From assembly GCF_025273675.1 (NCBI RefSeq), contig NZ_CP045809.1, forward strand, positions 2,790,001-2,854,000: DNA of 64,000 nt. Direction: 5' to 3'. Origin of the DNA: Gordonia pseudamarae (GTDB lineage: Bacteria > Actinomycetota > Actinomycetes > Mycobacteriales > Mycobacteriaceae). This document shows positions 1 through 9,304 of the stretch, in pieces (position 1 is the first letter of the stretch; the number at the start of each line of letters is the position of its first letter). The notes beneath the pieces are model-generated. The model was not told where the DNA came from and made no database searches. It saw only the letters and a program-made list of their open reading frames with translations. The position numbers and the translations under genes are program-made.

Positions 1-2469
1 CCGGCGATTACCTCCCGAACGGTCACCACGCCTGTCCGCGCCGTTCTTGGCACCGCCGCGTCTGTCACCGCCGCGGCCTCCTTGACCACCCTGTCCACGC
101 TGTCCACCCTGGCCACGCTGGCCGCCCTGATCGCTGTCCGCACCGCGACCACCCGAACCCGATCCGCGACGGCCGCGTTGCTCCTGGTTCGGCGAACCCC
201 CGCGGTTGCGGGGCTTGGCCCCACCCTTACCGCCGGACTCCACCTCGTCGTCCAGGCGCAACGACAAACCGATCCGCTGTCGGTCGATGTCGACGTCGAT
301 CACCTTGACGCGCACCACTTCTCCGGACCTGACCACCTCGTGCGGGTCGGACACGAACTTGTCGGCCATCGCCGAGACGTGCACCAGCCCGTCCTGGTGG
401 ACGCCGATATCGATGAACGCGCCGAACGCGGCGACATTGGTGACCACGCCTTCGAGCACCATGCCCGGCTTGAGGTCGGCCACCTTCTCCACACCGGCGG
501 CGAACGTGGCGGTGGTGAACGCCGGTCGCGGGTCACGGCCCGGCTTCTCCAACTCACCGAAGATGTCGGTCACCGTCGGCACGCCGAAGGTGTCGTCGGC
601 GAACTCGGCCGGGGTGAGACCGCGCAGTGCCCGCTCGTTGCCGATCAGTTCGGCCAGGGTGATACCCGAACGGTCGAGAATCTTGCGGACCACCGGGTAG
701 GACTCCGGATGTACGCCCGAGGCATCGAGGGGATCTTGTCCGTCACGGATCCGCAGGAACCCGGCGCACTGCTCGAACGCCTTGGGTCCCAGACGGGAGA
801 CGTCGAGCAGCGCCGACCGGCTCCGGAACGGGCCGTTGCTGTCACGATGGGACACGATCGACTCGGCGAGGGTCCGGGTGACCCCGGAGACCCGCGACAG
901 CAGCGGCACCGACGCGGTGTTCAGGTCGACGCCGACAGCGTTGACCGCGTCCTCGACGACGGCGTCGAGGCTGCGCGCGAGCGTTCCGGGGGTGATGTCG
1001 TGCTGGTACTGACCGACGCCGATCGACTTGGGGTCGATCTTGACCAGCTCGGCCAGCGGATCCTGCAACCGGCGCGCGATCGAGACGGCGCCGCGGATCG
1101 ACACGTCGAGGTCGGGCAACTCCCGTGAGGCGTACTCGGACGCCGAGTACACCGAGGCCCCAGCCTCACTCACCATCACCTTGGCCGGGGCCCGGTGGCC
1201 GGCGGCGGCGATTTCCTTGACGAGTTCGGTTGCCAGGGCGTCGGTCTCGCGGGAGGCGGTGCCGTTGCCGATGGCGATCAGTTCTACCCCGTGCCGGGCG
1301 ACGAGCGCGGCGAGGGCGGCCTTGGACTGATCCCACTGATTGCGCGGTTGATGCGGGAAGACGGCCCCGGTGTCGACGACCTTGCCGGTGCCGTCGACGA
1401 CGGCCACCTTGACGCCGGTACGGAATCCGGGATCGAGTCCGAGGGTGGCCTTGGCGCCGGCCGGTGCGGCCAGCAGCAGATCCTTGAGGTTGCGGGCGAA
1501 AACGGTGACGGCCTCATCCTCGGCGCGCTGGCGCAACTGCGTACGGGCGTCGATGGACGCGGTGACCATGAGCTTGGTGCGCCACGCCCAGCGCACGGCC
1601 TGAGTCAGCCACGGCGTGGCCGGGGCGCCCGCCGCGAGGTCGACACCGAGCGCGTCGGCGATCATCACCTGGTACTCGGCATCCTCACCGCCGTCGAGTG
1701 TCACCGACAGGATGTCTTCCTTCTCCCCGCGCAGGACCGCCAGCACCCGGTGCGACGGTGCCTCGGTGAGCGGTTCGGAGAATTCGAAGTAGTCCCGGAA
1801 CTTCTGCGCGGCGGCGCTCGCGGCGACCTCCTCCGATCGCGGCTCGGTGCGCAGCGCACCCTGCCCCCAGAACCTGGTGCGCACCGCGCCGACCAGTTCG
1901 GCGTCCTCTGCGGCACGTTCGATGACGATGTGCCGGGCGCCTTCGAGCGCGGCGGCCGGGTCGGCGACCGCCTCGCCGACGTATGCCGCCGCCGCGACGG
2001 CGGGGTCGATGCCCGGGTCGGCGAGCAGCGCGTCGGCGAGCGGTTCAAGCCCCGCCTCACGGGCGATCTGCGCCTTGGTGCGCCGCTTCGGCTTGTACGG
2101 AAGGTAGATGTCTTCGAGCCGGGCCTTGGTGTCGGCGGTGTTGAGTGCGGCCGTCAGCTCCGGGGTCAACTTGCCCTGTTCGTCGATGGACGAGATGATC
2201 GCCGCCCGCCGGGTGTCGAGTTCACGCAGGTAGGTGAGGCGCTCGTCGAGGGCGCGCAGCTGCGCGTCGTCGAGGCCGCCGGTGACCTCTTTGCGATAGC
2301 GGGCGATGAACGGGACCGTCGAACCCTCGTCGAGCATCGTGACGGTCGCGATGACCTGGTGCTCACCGACCTGCAGTTCCTCGGCGATGCGCGCGGTGAC
2401 GGCTTTGACACCGGGGACGGCGCGGGCGGACGGGGTGGATGGGCTGTTGCCTTGGGCGCTCGAACTCAC
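1..2469 (-). CDS. tex: Tex-family RNA-binding transcription accessory protein (3' end outside window)
   Basis: The reverse strand encodes a Tex/YqgF-like protein: an N-terminal helical Tex region, a YqgF/RNase H-like core (GLDPGFRTGVKVAVVDGTG), a helix-hairpin-helix region (LNTASVPLLSRVSGVT) and an S1 RNA-binding domain (VTNVAAFGAFIDVGVHQDG). Tex proteins bind nucleic acid and act in transcription and RNA turnover. I chose the GTG at 2469 (VSSSAQGNSP) because the conserved Tex N-terminus follows within about 20 residues. After S1 the protein ends in a glycine/arginine/glutamine-rich RGG-like tail with short repeats (GQRGQGG units) that runs off the window, so at least 823 residues are present and the stop is not seen. 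All forward ORFs here are shadows. Confidence 0.93.
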   Translation of the reverse strand, partial: MSSSAQGNSPSTPSARAVPGVKAVTARIAEELQVGEHQVIATVTMLDEGSTVPFIARYRKEVTGGLDDAQLRALDERLTYLRELDTRRAAIISSIDEQGKLTPELTAALNTADTKARLEDIYLPYKPKRRTKAQIAREAGLEPLADALLADPGIDPAVAAAAYVGEAVADPAAALEGARHIVIERAAEDAELVGAVRTRFWGQGALRTEPRSEEVAASAAAQKFRDYFEFSEPLTEAPSHRVLAVLRGEKEDILSVTLDGGEDAEYQVMIADALGVDLAAGAPATPWLTQAVRWAWRTKLMVTASIDARTQLRQRAEDEAVTVFARNLKDLLLAAPAGAKATLGLDPGFRTGVKVAVVDGTGKVVDTGAVFPHQPRNQWDQSKAALAALVARHGVELIAIGNGTASRETDALATELVKEIAAAGHRAPAKVMVSEAGASVYSASEYASRELPDLDVSIRGAVSIARRLQDPLAELVKIDPKSIGVGQYQHDITPGTLARSLDAVVEDAVNAVGVDLNTASVPLLSRVSGVTRTLAESIVSHRDSNGPFRSRSALLDVSRLGPKAFEQCAGFLRIRDGQDPLDASGVHPESYPVVRKILDRSGITLAELIGNERALRGLTPAEFADDTFGVPTVTDIFGELEKPGRDPRPAFTTATFAAGVEKVADLKPGMVLEGVVTNVAAFGAFIDIGVHQDGLVHVSAMADKFVSDPHEVVRSGEVVRVKVIDVDIDRQRIGLSLRLDDEVESGGKGGAKPRNRGGSPNQEQRGRRGSGSGGRGADSDQGGQRGQGGQRGQGGQGGRGGDRRGGAKNGADRRGDRSGGNRR

Positions 2470-2586
2470 CCGCGCCACACTACAGGCGCACTGCGACAGC
2501 CACTTCGCCCCGACCCCGGGCGCGGTTCGCGGCCCCCCAGATCCGGGTCTCCCTTCCCAGATCACTCGGTGGCTAAGCCCTCGATG

Positions 2587-3588
2587 TCATGAAGGGGCGA
2601 AGCCCTGCAGGGCCGCCCGGAACTCCGGCGAATGATAGAACGGCGCGAACTGGCGTCGCAGGATCCGGTCGAGGATGCCCCGCTCATTGAGGTGAGCGAT
2701 GATCGGGGGCCCGAATCGCATCGCCTCCTCGACCAGGTCGTCGCGTTCGATACCCAGGTCGGCGATCAGATCCACCAGACCGGTGTCGCCGTACTTGTCG
2801 AAGAAGTGGTCGACGCCTTCGCCGAGCAGCGTCCGGAAGTAGTCGGTGTCACGGAAGGCCTTCCAGAACTCGAACACCACGACCACGAGATCCTCGACGT
2901 CGTCGGCGGTCACGAGTTCACGGAATCGGCCGACCGCCTCGCCGGAGCGGTTGCGCCACAGCTCATGAGCGGATTCCACCAGCGCGGTGTCGGTTTCCTC
3001 CCCCGCCGAGCGAAGGACGAACGACGCGCCACTGCGGGTGATCTTCTCCACCCCGGTCTCGATCGCAGGCAGCACCGGCACGGCCAGTCCGGCCAGGGTG
3101 CCGCCGACCCTGGCCCGGATACCGGCCTCGCCCGAGGAACGTGCTCGGGTGACCACGCGATCCATGGCGTGCGTGATGACGTCGACGCACACGTCGATGG
3201 TCACGGGGCTGTCGATCACCTCGCGCACCACCCGCCGGACCACGTCGAGGTCGGCGACTGCGGCGGCGAGTTCGTCGAAGGTCTTGGCGTCCACGACATC
3301 GTCCAGCCGCACGTGGTCGTTGACCGAATGGCGATACAGCCGCCCGGCGATCTCCCCGACCAGTTCGGGGATGGACCCTTCCAGCGGCATCTGGATGGCG
3401 AACTTGACCGCGGTGTCCTTGATCATCTGTGGGGTGACCACCTCACCCAGCGTGAGCCCGGCCGCCTCCTTCAGCACCAGGTCGACCTCGTCGCTCACAA
3501 GTGTGTGAAAGAGTCCGGGGTCCAGCAGCTGCCGCTTGCTGAACGCGACCTGGGCGTCGATGAGTCGCTCGGCGAGATCGTCAGTCAT
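2587..3588 (-). CDS. Conserved hypothetical protein, 333 aa
   Basis: I do not recognise this family. The protein is soluble, mostly helical and rich in acidic residues and valine, with no signal peptide, membrane segment or catalytic motif that I can name. It starts best at MTDDLAERL (3588); the longer reading from 3624 adds an Arg-rich leader that does not look coded. It lies between tex and the DeoR regulator on the same strand, with gaps of about 50 nt (to deoR) and 117 nt (to tex), so it could be a single gene. A glycine/alanine-rich stretch near the middle (GTLAGLAVPVLPAIETG) could be a membrane-associating helix. Function unknown. Confidence 0.8.
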   Translation of the reverse strand: MTDDLAERLIDAQVAFSKRQLLDPGLFHTLVSDEVDLVLKEAAGLTLGEVVTPQMIKDTAVKFAIQMPLEGSIPELVGEIAGRLYRHSVNDHVRLDDVVDAKTFDELAAAVADLDVVRRVVREVIDSPVTIDVCVDVITHAMDRVVTRARSSGEAGIRARVGGTLAGLAVPVLPAIETGVEKITRSGASFVLRSAGEETDTALVESAHELWRNRSGEAVGRFRELVTADDVEDLVVVVFEFWKAFRDTDYFRTLLGEGVDHFFDKYGDTGLVDLIADLGIERDDLVEEAMRFGPPIIAHLNERGILDRILRRQFAPFYHSPEFRAALQGFAPS

Positions 3589-3639
3589 ACGACCAGCGTG
3601 GCATACCCGCGGCGACCGTCCCAAGACATCGCGGCCGGG

Positions 3640-4407
3640 TCATACCCGTAGGACGGTCGGACCGAGCGCTTCGTAGGTTGTGGCCTCGGCGAAGCCGAGC
3701 TCGGTACCGGTGACGATCACCTCGAAATCGCTCACGTCGGCGAATCGGCAGAAGTTGCTCAGGCCGAACTTCGAATGCGCCGCCACCAGAACGGATCTGC
3801 GTGACACGGTGACCGCGGTGCTCTTCACCGCCGCCACCGCCGGATCGGAGGTGGTCAGCCCGTGCTCGCGGGAGACGGCGTTGGTGCCGAGGAAGGCGAC
3901 GTCGATCACCAGCCCGCGTAGCGCGTCGACCGCCCACTGATCGACCGTGGCCAGTGTGCGTCCGCGCATCCGTCCGCCGAGCAGCAGCACCGTGACGGTG
4001 GTGCTGTGCGCGAGCGCCTCGGCCGCCAGCAGCGAGGAGGTGACCACCGTCAACCGCTGATCGGCGAGTTGGTGGGCGATCAGGCGGGGTGTGAAACCTT
4101 CGTCCAGATACACCGTTTCGGCGCCGTGAAGCAGGCCAGCGGCCGCCTGCGCGATGCGTTCCTTCTGCGCCAGATCGACCTGACTGCGGTATTCCAGCCC
4201 CGATTCGAAGGCCGCGGTCTCGGCGGGCACCGCGCCGCCGTGCACCCGCTTGAGCAGCCGCCGCGACGCCAGTGCCTTGAGGTCACGGCGAATGGTCTCG
4301 CTCGCCACCTGCAGTTCCTCGGCGAGCGAGACCACCTCGACCCGGCCCCGCGCGCGGGCCAGTTCGATGATCCGGTTCTGTCGTGTCTCGGAATCCACCG
4401 ACGTCAC
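3640..4407 (-). CDS. DeoR-family sugar/polyol regulator
   Basis: The 255-residue protein has the DeoR layout: an N-terminal winged helix-turn-helix (VVSLAEELQVASETIRRDL, about residues 24-42, then KRVHGGAV) and a C-terminal DeoR sensor domain of the isomerase-like fold that binds sugar phosphates (GGRMRGRTLATVDQWA; FLGTNAVSREHGLTTSDP). It starts 76 nt downstream of the stop of the PTS gene on the same strand and is probably cotranscribed with it. The likely role is control of the adjacent PTS and dehydrogenase genes in response to a phosphorylated polyol or ketose; the effector is inferred from context only. Confidence 0.88.
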   Translation of the reverse strand: MTSVDSETRQNRIIELARARGRVEVVSLAEELQVASETIRRDLKALASRRLLKRVHGGAVPAETAAFESGLEYRSQVDLAQKERIAQAAAGLLHGAETVYLDEGFTPRLIAHQLADQRLTVVTSSLLAAEALAHSTTVTVLLLGGRMRGRTLATVDQWAVDALRGLVIDVAFLGTNAVSREHGLTTSDPAVAAVKSTAVTVSRRSVLVAAHSKFGLSNFCRFADVSDFEVIVTGTELGFAEATTYEALGPTVLRV

Positions 4408-4483
4408 GGTACTCGCCGATGCCGCGTCGCAGCGGGCCGCACGGTCACAGGACCGACCCCTTGATCACCCCACGTTCACCCGA

Positions 4484-6553
4484 TCAGTCGTCACCGTCGG
4501 CCAGGACCGCCCGGATCTCCTCCGGGCTCCGCGCCGCGCGCAGGCGGGCCACGTCTTCCTTGTTCAGGAATACCTGCGCGATCTTGTTGAGCAACGCCAG
4601 ATGATCCTTGCCCGCGCCGGCGATACCGACGACGAACTCGGCTTCCTTGCCGTTCCAGTCGATGGGCTCGTCGTAGCGCACGAACGACATCGCCGTCCGG
4701 TTGATCGCGCCCTTGGCCTCGTTGGTGCCGTGCGGGATCGCCAGTCCGTTGCCCATGAACGTCGAAACCGAACGTTCGCGGTCGTGCATCGCCGCCACGT
4801 AGGATTCCTCCACCGCACCGGCAGCCACCAGCAACCGGCCCGCCTCCTCGATGGCCTCGTCGGCAGTCCTCGACGTCCCCCGCAGCACGATCGAATTCAG
4901 TGCCAGGATGTCGTTGCGCGTCGCGGTCGCATCGCCCGCCGCCGCGGCGTGTCTGCCGGCCGCGTGCACCGGCTCCGGTTCGCCGGACACGGGTGCGGCG
5001 CCCGGTGCCGGAACCGCTATGGATGCCGGCGCGGCCGAGTTGGTTTCGGTGAGCGTTTCCACGATCTCGTCGTACCGCGGGCTGCCCATGAAATTGTCCA
5101 CCGACACGTGGATCGCCGACGGTGTGCGTTGCTCAGCACGTTCGGTCAGGTCACGGTGGGTGACCACCAGATCGAAGGTGTCGGTGAGATTGGCGATCGC
5201 CTTGTTGACCACCGTGACGTCGGTGAACCCGGCCTGCTGAACCTTCTTGCGCAGCACCGAGGCACCCATCGCCGATGACCCCATACCCGCGTCGCAGGCG
5301 AACACGATGTTCTTGATCGGGCCGCGCGCACCGGCAGCACCACCGGTGAGCGCCGAGGCCACCGACGACTTCTTGCCTTTCATCGATTCCATCGAGGCCG
5401 TGGCCGCCGACAGGTCACCGTCGTCGGTGGCACTGTCGGTCTTGAGCAGGAACGCGGCGACCGCGAACGAGACTGCGGTGGCGATCACGACCGACAGTGT
5501 CACCCCGAGGTAGCTGTCACCCGCGGTCTGCGCATATACCGAGATGATCGACCCGGGGGCGGCCGGAGCACGCAGACCCGAGTTGAAGATGACGTTGGTG
5601 AACACCCCGGCCATACCGCCGAGCAGTGTCGCGGCGATCAGCTTGGGCTTCATCAGCACGTAGGGGAAGTAGATCTCGTGAATGCCGCCGAAGAAGTGAA
5701 TGATGGCCGCACCGGGGGCCGACGACTTGGCCATGCCTTTGCCGAACACGGTGAACGCCAGCAGAAGTCCGAGACCGGGTCCGGGATTCGCCTCGAGCAG
5801 GAACAGGATGGACTTGCCATCCTCGAGTGCCTGGTTGGTGCCGAGCGGAGTCAGTACCCCGTGGTTGATCGCGTTGTTGAGGAACAGCACCTTGGCCGGC
5901 TCGATGAGGATCGAGGTCAACGGCAGCAGGTCGTGGTCGACGAGGAAGTCGACGGCATCGCCCGCCCAGTCGGTGAGGTTCTCCACGATCGGCCCGATTC
6001 CGAAGAAGCCGACGACCGCCAGGATCAGGCCGTCGATGCCGGCGGCGAAGTTGTCGACCAGCATCTCGAAGCCCGGTCGGATCTTGCCCTCCCACAATCC
6101 GTCCAGGCGTTTGATGGTCCAGCCGCCGAGCGGGCCCATGATCATCGCACCGAGGAACATCGGGACGTCGGCGCCGGCGACCACACCCATGGTGGCGATG
6201 GCCCCGACCACGCCGCCGCGCACGTCGTAGACCATTTTGCCGCCGGTGTAGCCGATCAGCAGCGGCAGCAGGTAGGTGATCATCGGGCTGACGATGCCGC
6301 CGTCGGAGTACTCACCCCACCCGCCGATGTGGGCGACCCAGCTGTCGGGTTGGTCGAGTGAGCCGAAGATGCCGGTCAGCCAGCCGGTTTCGATGAACAG
6401 CGCGGTGAGCAGGCCCCAGGCGATGAAGGCACCGATGTTGGGCATGACCATGTTCGACAGCGCGGTTCCGAGCTTCTGCACACGTACGCGCAGTCCGGGC
6501 CGCGGCGCGGATCCCGGGCTCGGGGACCCAGAGGCCGTGGTGGTTGCTGACAC
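4484..6553 (-). CDS. mtlA: PTS mannitol-type transporter, fused IICBA
   Basis: This 689-residue protein fuses all three sugar-specific PTS parts in the order IIC-IIB-IIA. The membrane IIC part holds the mannitol-family motif GGIHEIYFPYVLMKP. IIB has its phosphorylated cysteine in CDAGMGSS (Cys420), and IIA its phospho-histidine in AIPHGT (His608), joined by an Ala/Pro-rich linker. It imports a hexitol or pentitol and phosphorylates it using HPr-P. Mannitol is the family default, but arabitol or a similar polyol cannot be excluded. No mannitol-1-phosphate dehydrogenase of the MtlD type is nearby; a zinc MDR dehydrogenase is divergently encoded instead. Confidence 0.9.
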   Translation of the reverse strand: MSATTTASGSPSPGSAPRPGLRVRVQKLGTALSNMVMPNIGAFIAWGLLTALFIETGWLTGIFGSLDQPDSWVAHIGGWGEYSDGGIVSPMITYLLPLLIGYTGGKMVYDVRGGVVGAIATMGVVAGADVPMFLGAMIMGPLGGWTIKRLDGLWEGKIRPGFEMLVDNFAAGIDGLILAVVGFFGIGPIVENLTDWAGDAVDFLVDHDLLPLTSILIEPAKVLFLNNAINHGVLTPLGTNQALEDGKSILFLLEANPGPGLGLLLAFTVFGKGMAKSSAPGAAIIHFFGGIHEIYFPYVLMKPKLIAATLLGGMAGVFTNVIFNSGLRAPAAPGSIISVYAQTAGDSYLGVTLSVVIATAVSFAVAAFLLKTDSATDDGDLSAATASMESMKGKKSSVASALTGGAAGARGPIKNIVFACDAGMGSSAMGASVLRKKVQQAGFTDVTVVNKAIANLTDTFDLVVTHRDLTERAEQRTPSAIHVSVDNFMGSPRYDEIVETLTETNSAAPASIAVPAPGAAPVSGEPEPVHAAGRHAAAAGDATATRNDILALNSIVLRGTSRTADEAIEEAGRLLVAAGAVEESYVAAMHDRERSVSTFMGNGLAIPHGTNEAKGAINRTAMSFVRYDEPIDWNGKEAEFVVGIAGAGKDHLALLNKIAQVFLNKEDVARLRAARSPEEIRAVLADGDD

Positions 6554-6566
6554 TTTCTACTCCTCT

Positions 6567-6623
6567 GTTCTCATCAACGTATGTTCTCATCAACGTGATG
6601 CCAGTCACATACGACCAAGTATG
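6567..6623. promoter_or_regulatory. Candidate operators between PTS gene and dehydrogenase
   Basis: The 215-bp divergent spacer holds a 14-bp direct repeat, GTTCTCATCAACGT, at 6567-6580 and 6583-6596 (16-bp period). An inverted repeat CATAC-N6-GTATG follows at 6608-6623. Such repeats between divergent sugar genes are typical regulator sites; assignment to the neighbouring DeoR protein is inference. Confidence 0.5.
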
Positions 6624-6768
6624 CCCATATAGCCCGCCAGATACAAGCAGTCGGGCATGTTTGGGCGTGAAGATCGGTGGCTTTATGCCCGTCTTGGGTT
6701 TACAGTGGTCAAGAACACATACACGCTTCCGCATGCCAGCCATCGGCAACACGAGAGGACCGACCCAG

Positions 6769-7839
6769 ATGAAGGCACTGCGCTTCTACGCACCCGAAGA
6801 CGTCCGGCTAGAGGACGTTCCCGAGCCCGTCTGCGCACCCGATGAGGTCAAGATCAAGGTGCGCAACTGCTCCACCTGCGGCACCGACGTGAAAATCTTC
6901 TACAACGGCCACCAGAACCTCACCCCGCCGCGTATCACCGGGCACGAGGTCGCCGGCGAGATCGTCGAGATCGGCGTCGAGGTCAACGCCGCCTACGGCA
7001 GCGACTGGCAGGTCGGCGACCGGGTGCAGGTCATCGCCGCGGTACCGTGCGGCGACTGCCACGAATGCCGCAAAGGGTGGATGGCGGTGTGCCAGAACCA
7101 GACCTCGGTGGGATACCAGTACGACGGCGGATTCGCCGAGTACATGATCGTTCCGCGCCAGGTCCTCAAGGTCGACGGACTCAACCGCATCCCCGACAAC
7201 GTCGGCTTCGACGAGGCCTCGGCCGCCGAACCGTTCGCGTGCGCCATCAACGCCCAGGAACTGCTCGGTATCGAGGAGGGCGACACCGTGGTGGTGTTCG
7301 GCGCGGGCCCCATCGGCTGCATGCACATCCGCATCGCGCGCGGGGTCCACAAGGCCGGACCGGTCTATCTCGTCGACGTCAACGCCGAACGCCTGCAGAT
7401 GTCCGCCGACGCCGTGCAGCCCGACGAAGTCATCAACGGCTCCCAGGTCGATGTCGTCGAACGGGTCATGGAACTGACCGGCGGCCGCGGGGCCGACGTG
7501 GTGATCACCGCGACCGCGGCGAATGTGGCTCAGGAGCAGGCTATCTCGATGGCCGCCAGGAACGGGCGCATCTCGTTCTTCGGCGGCCTGCCCAAGACCG
7601 ACCCCACCATCACCTGCGACTCCAACCTGGTGCACTACCGTCAGCTCCACATTCACGGCGCCAACGGTTCGGCGCCCGAGCACAACAAGCGCGCGCTGGA
7701 GTACATCTCCACCGGGCAGGTGCCGGTCAAGGATCTGATCACCCGGCACATCCCCCTCGACGACGTACTCGACGCCTTCCAGATCGTCAAGAAGGGTGAG
7801 GCCATCAAGGTGACCGTGGAGCCCCGCCACGAGTCCTGA
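6769..7839 (+). CDS. Zinc-dependent MDR polyol dehydrogenase
   Basis: The 356-residue protein is a medium-chain dehydrogenase: catalytic-zinc region CSTCGTDVK and GHEVAGEIVEIG, structural-zinc cysteines in PCGDCHECRKGWMAVC, and a Rossmann motif VVVFGAGPIGCMHIRIA. The start is the ATG at 6769 (MKALRFYAPEDV), preceded by GAGAGGA; the ORF's longer 5' reading runs through the operator spacer. It is divergent from the PTS gene and so probably oxidises the imported polyol phosphate, as MDR enzymes do for galactitol-1-phosphate and arabitol phosphate in other bacteria. Free-polyol (sorbitol-type) activity is the alternative. Confidence 0.88.
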   Translation: MKALRFYAPEDVRLEDVPEPVCAPDEVKIKVRNCSTCGTDVKIFYNGHQNLTPPRITGHEVAGEIVEIGVEVNAAYGSDWQVGDRVQVIAAVPCGDCHECRKGWMAVCQNQTSVGYQYDGGFAEYMIVPRQVLKVDGLNRIPDNVGFDEASAAEPFACAINAQELLGIEEGDTVVVFGAGPIGCMHIRIARGVHKAGPVYLVDVNAERLQMSADAVQPDEVINGSQVDVVERVMELTGGRGADVVITATAANVAQEQAISMAARNGRISFFGGLPKTDPTITCDSNLVHYRQLHIHGANGSAPEHNKRALEYISTGQVPVKDLITRHIPLDDVLDAFQIVKKGEAIKVTVEPRHES

Positions 7840-7852
7840 CCGTCCGAGCCGC

Positions 7853-7868
7853 ACGATAGCGGTATCGT
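7853..7868. promoter_or_regulatory. Inverted repeat, probable MocR operator
   Basis: ACGATA-GCGG-TATCGT is a perfect inverted repeat ending 8 nt before the GTG of the MocR gene. Its place in the promoter or leader suggests autoregulation. Binding is inferred, not shown. Confidence 0.45.
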
Positions 7869-7876
7869 TTCCTCGT

Positions 7877-9304
7877 GTGACAATCAGTAGCGCTGACCGC
7901 ATCGTCGCCGACCTGCGGACCTGGATGGGCACGGTCGCGCCGGGTACCCAGCTGCCGTCGAGCCGGGAACTGGCGGCCCGGCATTCGGCGAGCCCGGTGA
8001 CCGTACAGAAGGCGCTGCACACCTTGGCCGGGATGGGCCTGGTGGAGGCCAGACCCGGGTCCGGAACCTTCGTCAGGCAACGACCATCGCGACCCGGCCC
8101 GCCGGACTTCGGCTGGCAGACCAACACATTGGGTGCACCCGCCGAGCGGATACCGACACTGTCAACGCCCCTGCGTGACATTCCCACCGACGCGGTCGGC
8201 CTGCATTCGGGGTATCCGGCACGCGAGTTGCTGCCCGAACGCGCTGTCCGGGCAGCGCTGGTGCGGGCCTCCCGCGGCGAGGCGGCGCTGCGCCGGGCAC
8301 CGGCCGCCGGCCTGCCCGATCTGCAGACCTGGTTCGCCGCCGAATTGTCCGAGACCACCCCGCACGACGTCACCGCCGCGGCCGCACGCGATGTCATCGT
8401 CGTCCCCGGCAGCCAGAGCGGGGTATGCGCGGTGCTGCGTTCCCTGGTCGGCCCGGGCCGCCCGGTGGTCATGGAATCACCGACGTACTGGGGTGCGATG
8501 GCGGCCGCCGCCCAGGCCGGATCGACAATCGTCCCGATCCCCTCGCGACCCGAGGGCCCCGATCCCGACGACCTGTCCAGGGCCCTGGACAGCTCGGGTG
8601 CCACCGTCTTCTACGCCCAGCCGAACTTCGCCAACCCGACCGGCGCGCTGTGGTCGGCCGATGCCCGCGACCGCGTTCTTGCGGTTCTGCGGAAGCGGGG
8701 CGCGTTCATGATCGAGGACGACTGGGCCCACGATTTCGGTATCGACGTTCCGGCGATTCCGCTGGCGTCCGCCGACGACACCGGCACCATCATCTACGTG
8801 CGCTCACTCACCAAGAGCGTCTCGCCCGCGCTACGGGTGGCCGCGATCATCGCGCGCGGCCCGGTCCGCGAACGCATCGCCGGTTACCACGGCGCCGACG
8901 CGATGTATGTCAGCCCGATCCTGCAGGCGGCGACGCTGGACGTGGTCCTGTCCCCCGCATGGCGCACCCACCGCAGGCATCTCACCGAGGCCTTGCGCAT
9001 ACGGCGGGACCTGCTGATGGACTGCCTGCACGATCATGTCCCCGAACTGACCGTCGACCGCCCGCCGCGGGGCGGGCTCAACATCTGGGCACGCCTGCCT
9101 TACCAGGTCGACGCGGGTGCGCTGGTGCGCGAGTGCGAGCGGCACGCGGTGGTCATCGCCGCCGGGGACGAGTGGTTTCCGTCGGAGCCGTCCGGGCCGT
9201 TCGTCCGGCTGAACTTCGCCGCGCCCGATCCCGCCCGGCTACCGGATGCGACGCGGGTCATCGGTACGGCACTGCGGGGGCTGCTCAACCAGTCCCCTCA
9301 GTGA
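7877..9304 (+). CDS. MocR-type GntR/aminotransferase regulator
   Basis: The 475-residue protein joins an N-terminal GntR winged helix (LPSSRELAARHSASPVTVQKAL, residues roughly 26-47) to a class I aminotransferase fold that binds PLP. The PLP lysine is in SLTKSVSPALR, with the fold motif FYAQPNFANPTGALWS upstream. MocR proteins usually control PLP, GABA or amino-acid genes and rarely act as transaminases. The GTG start at 7877 sits just after an inverted repeat. Its TGA overlaps the GTG of the following EamA transporter, so the transporter is the likely target or partner. Confidence 0.9.
   Translation: MTISSADRIVADLRTWMGTVAPGTQLPSSRELAARHSASPVTVQKALHTLAGMGLVEARPGSGTFVRQRPSRPGPPDFGWQTNTLGAPAERIPTLSTPLRDIPTDAVGLHSGYPARELLPERAVRAALVRASRGEAALRRAPAAGLPDLQTWFAAELSETTPHDVTAAAARDVIVVPGSQSGVCAVLRSLVGPGRPVVMESPTYWGAMAAAAQAGSTIVPIPSRPEGPDPDDLSRALDSSGATVFYAQPNFANPTGALWSADARDRVLAVLRKRGAFMIEDDWAHDFGIDVPAIPLASADDTGTIIYVRSLTKSVSPALRVAAIIARGPVRERIAGYHGADAMYVSPILQAATLDVVLSPAWRTHRRHLTEALRIRRDLLMDCLHDHVPELTVDRPPRGGLNIWARLPYQVDAGALVRECERHAVVIAAGDEWFPSEPSGPFVRLNFAAPDPARLPDATRVIGTALRGLLNQSPQ

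Noticed and set aside
82..2592. Long forward ORFs (348 and 465 codons) opposite tex
   Set aside because: Low-quality His/Arg/Gly-rich translations mirroring the tex codons; typical shadows in GC-rich DNA.
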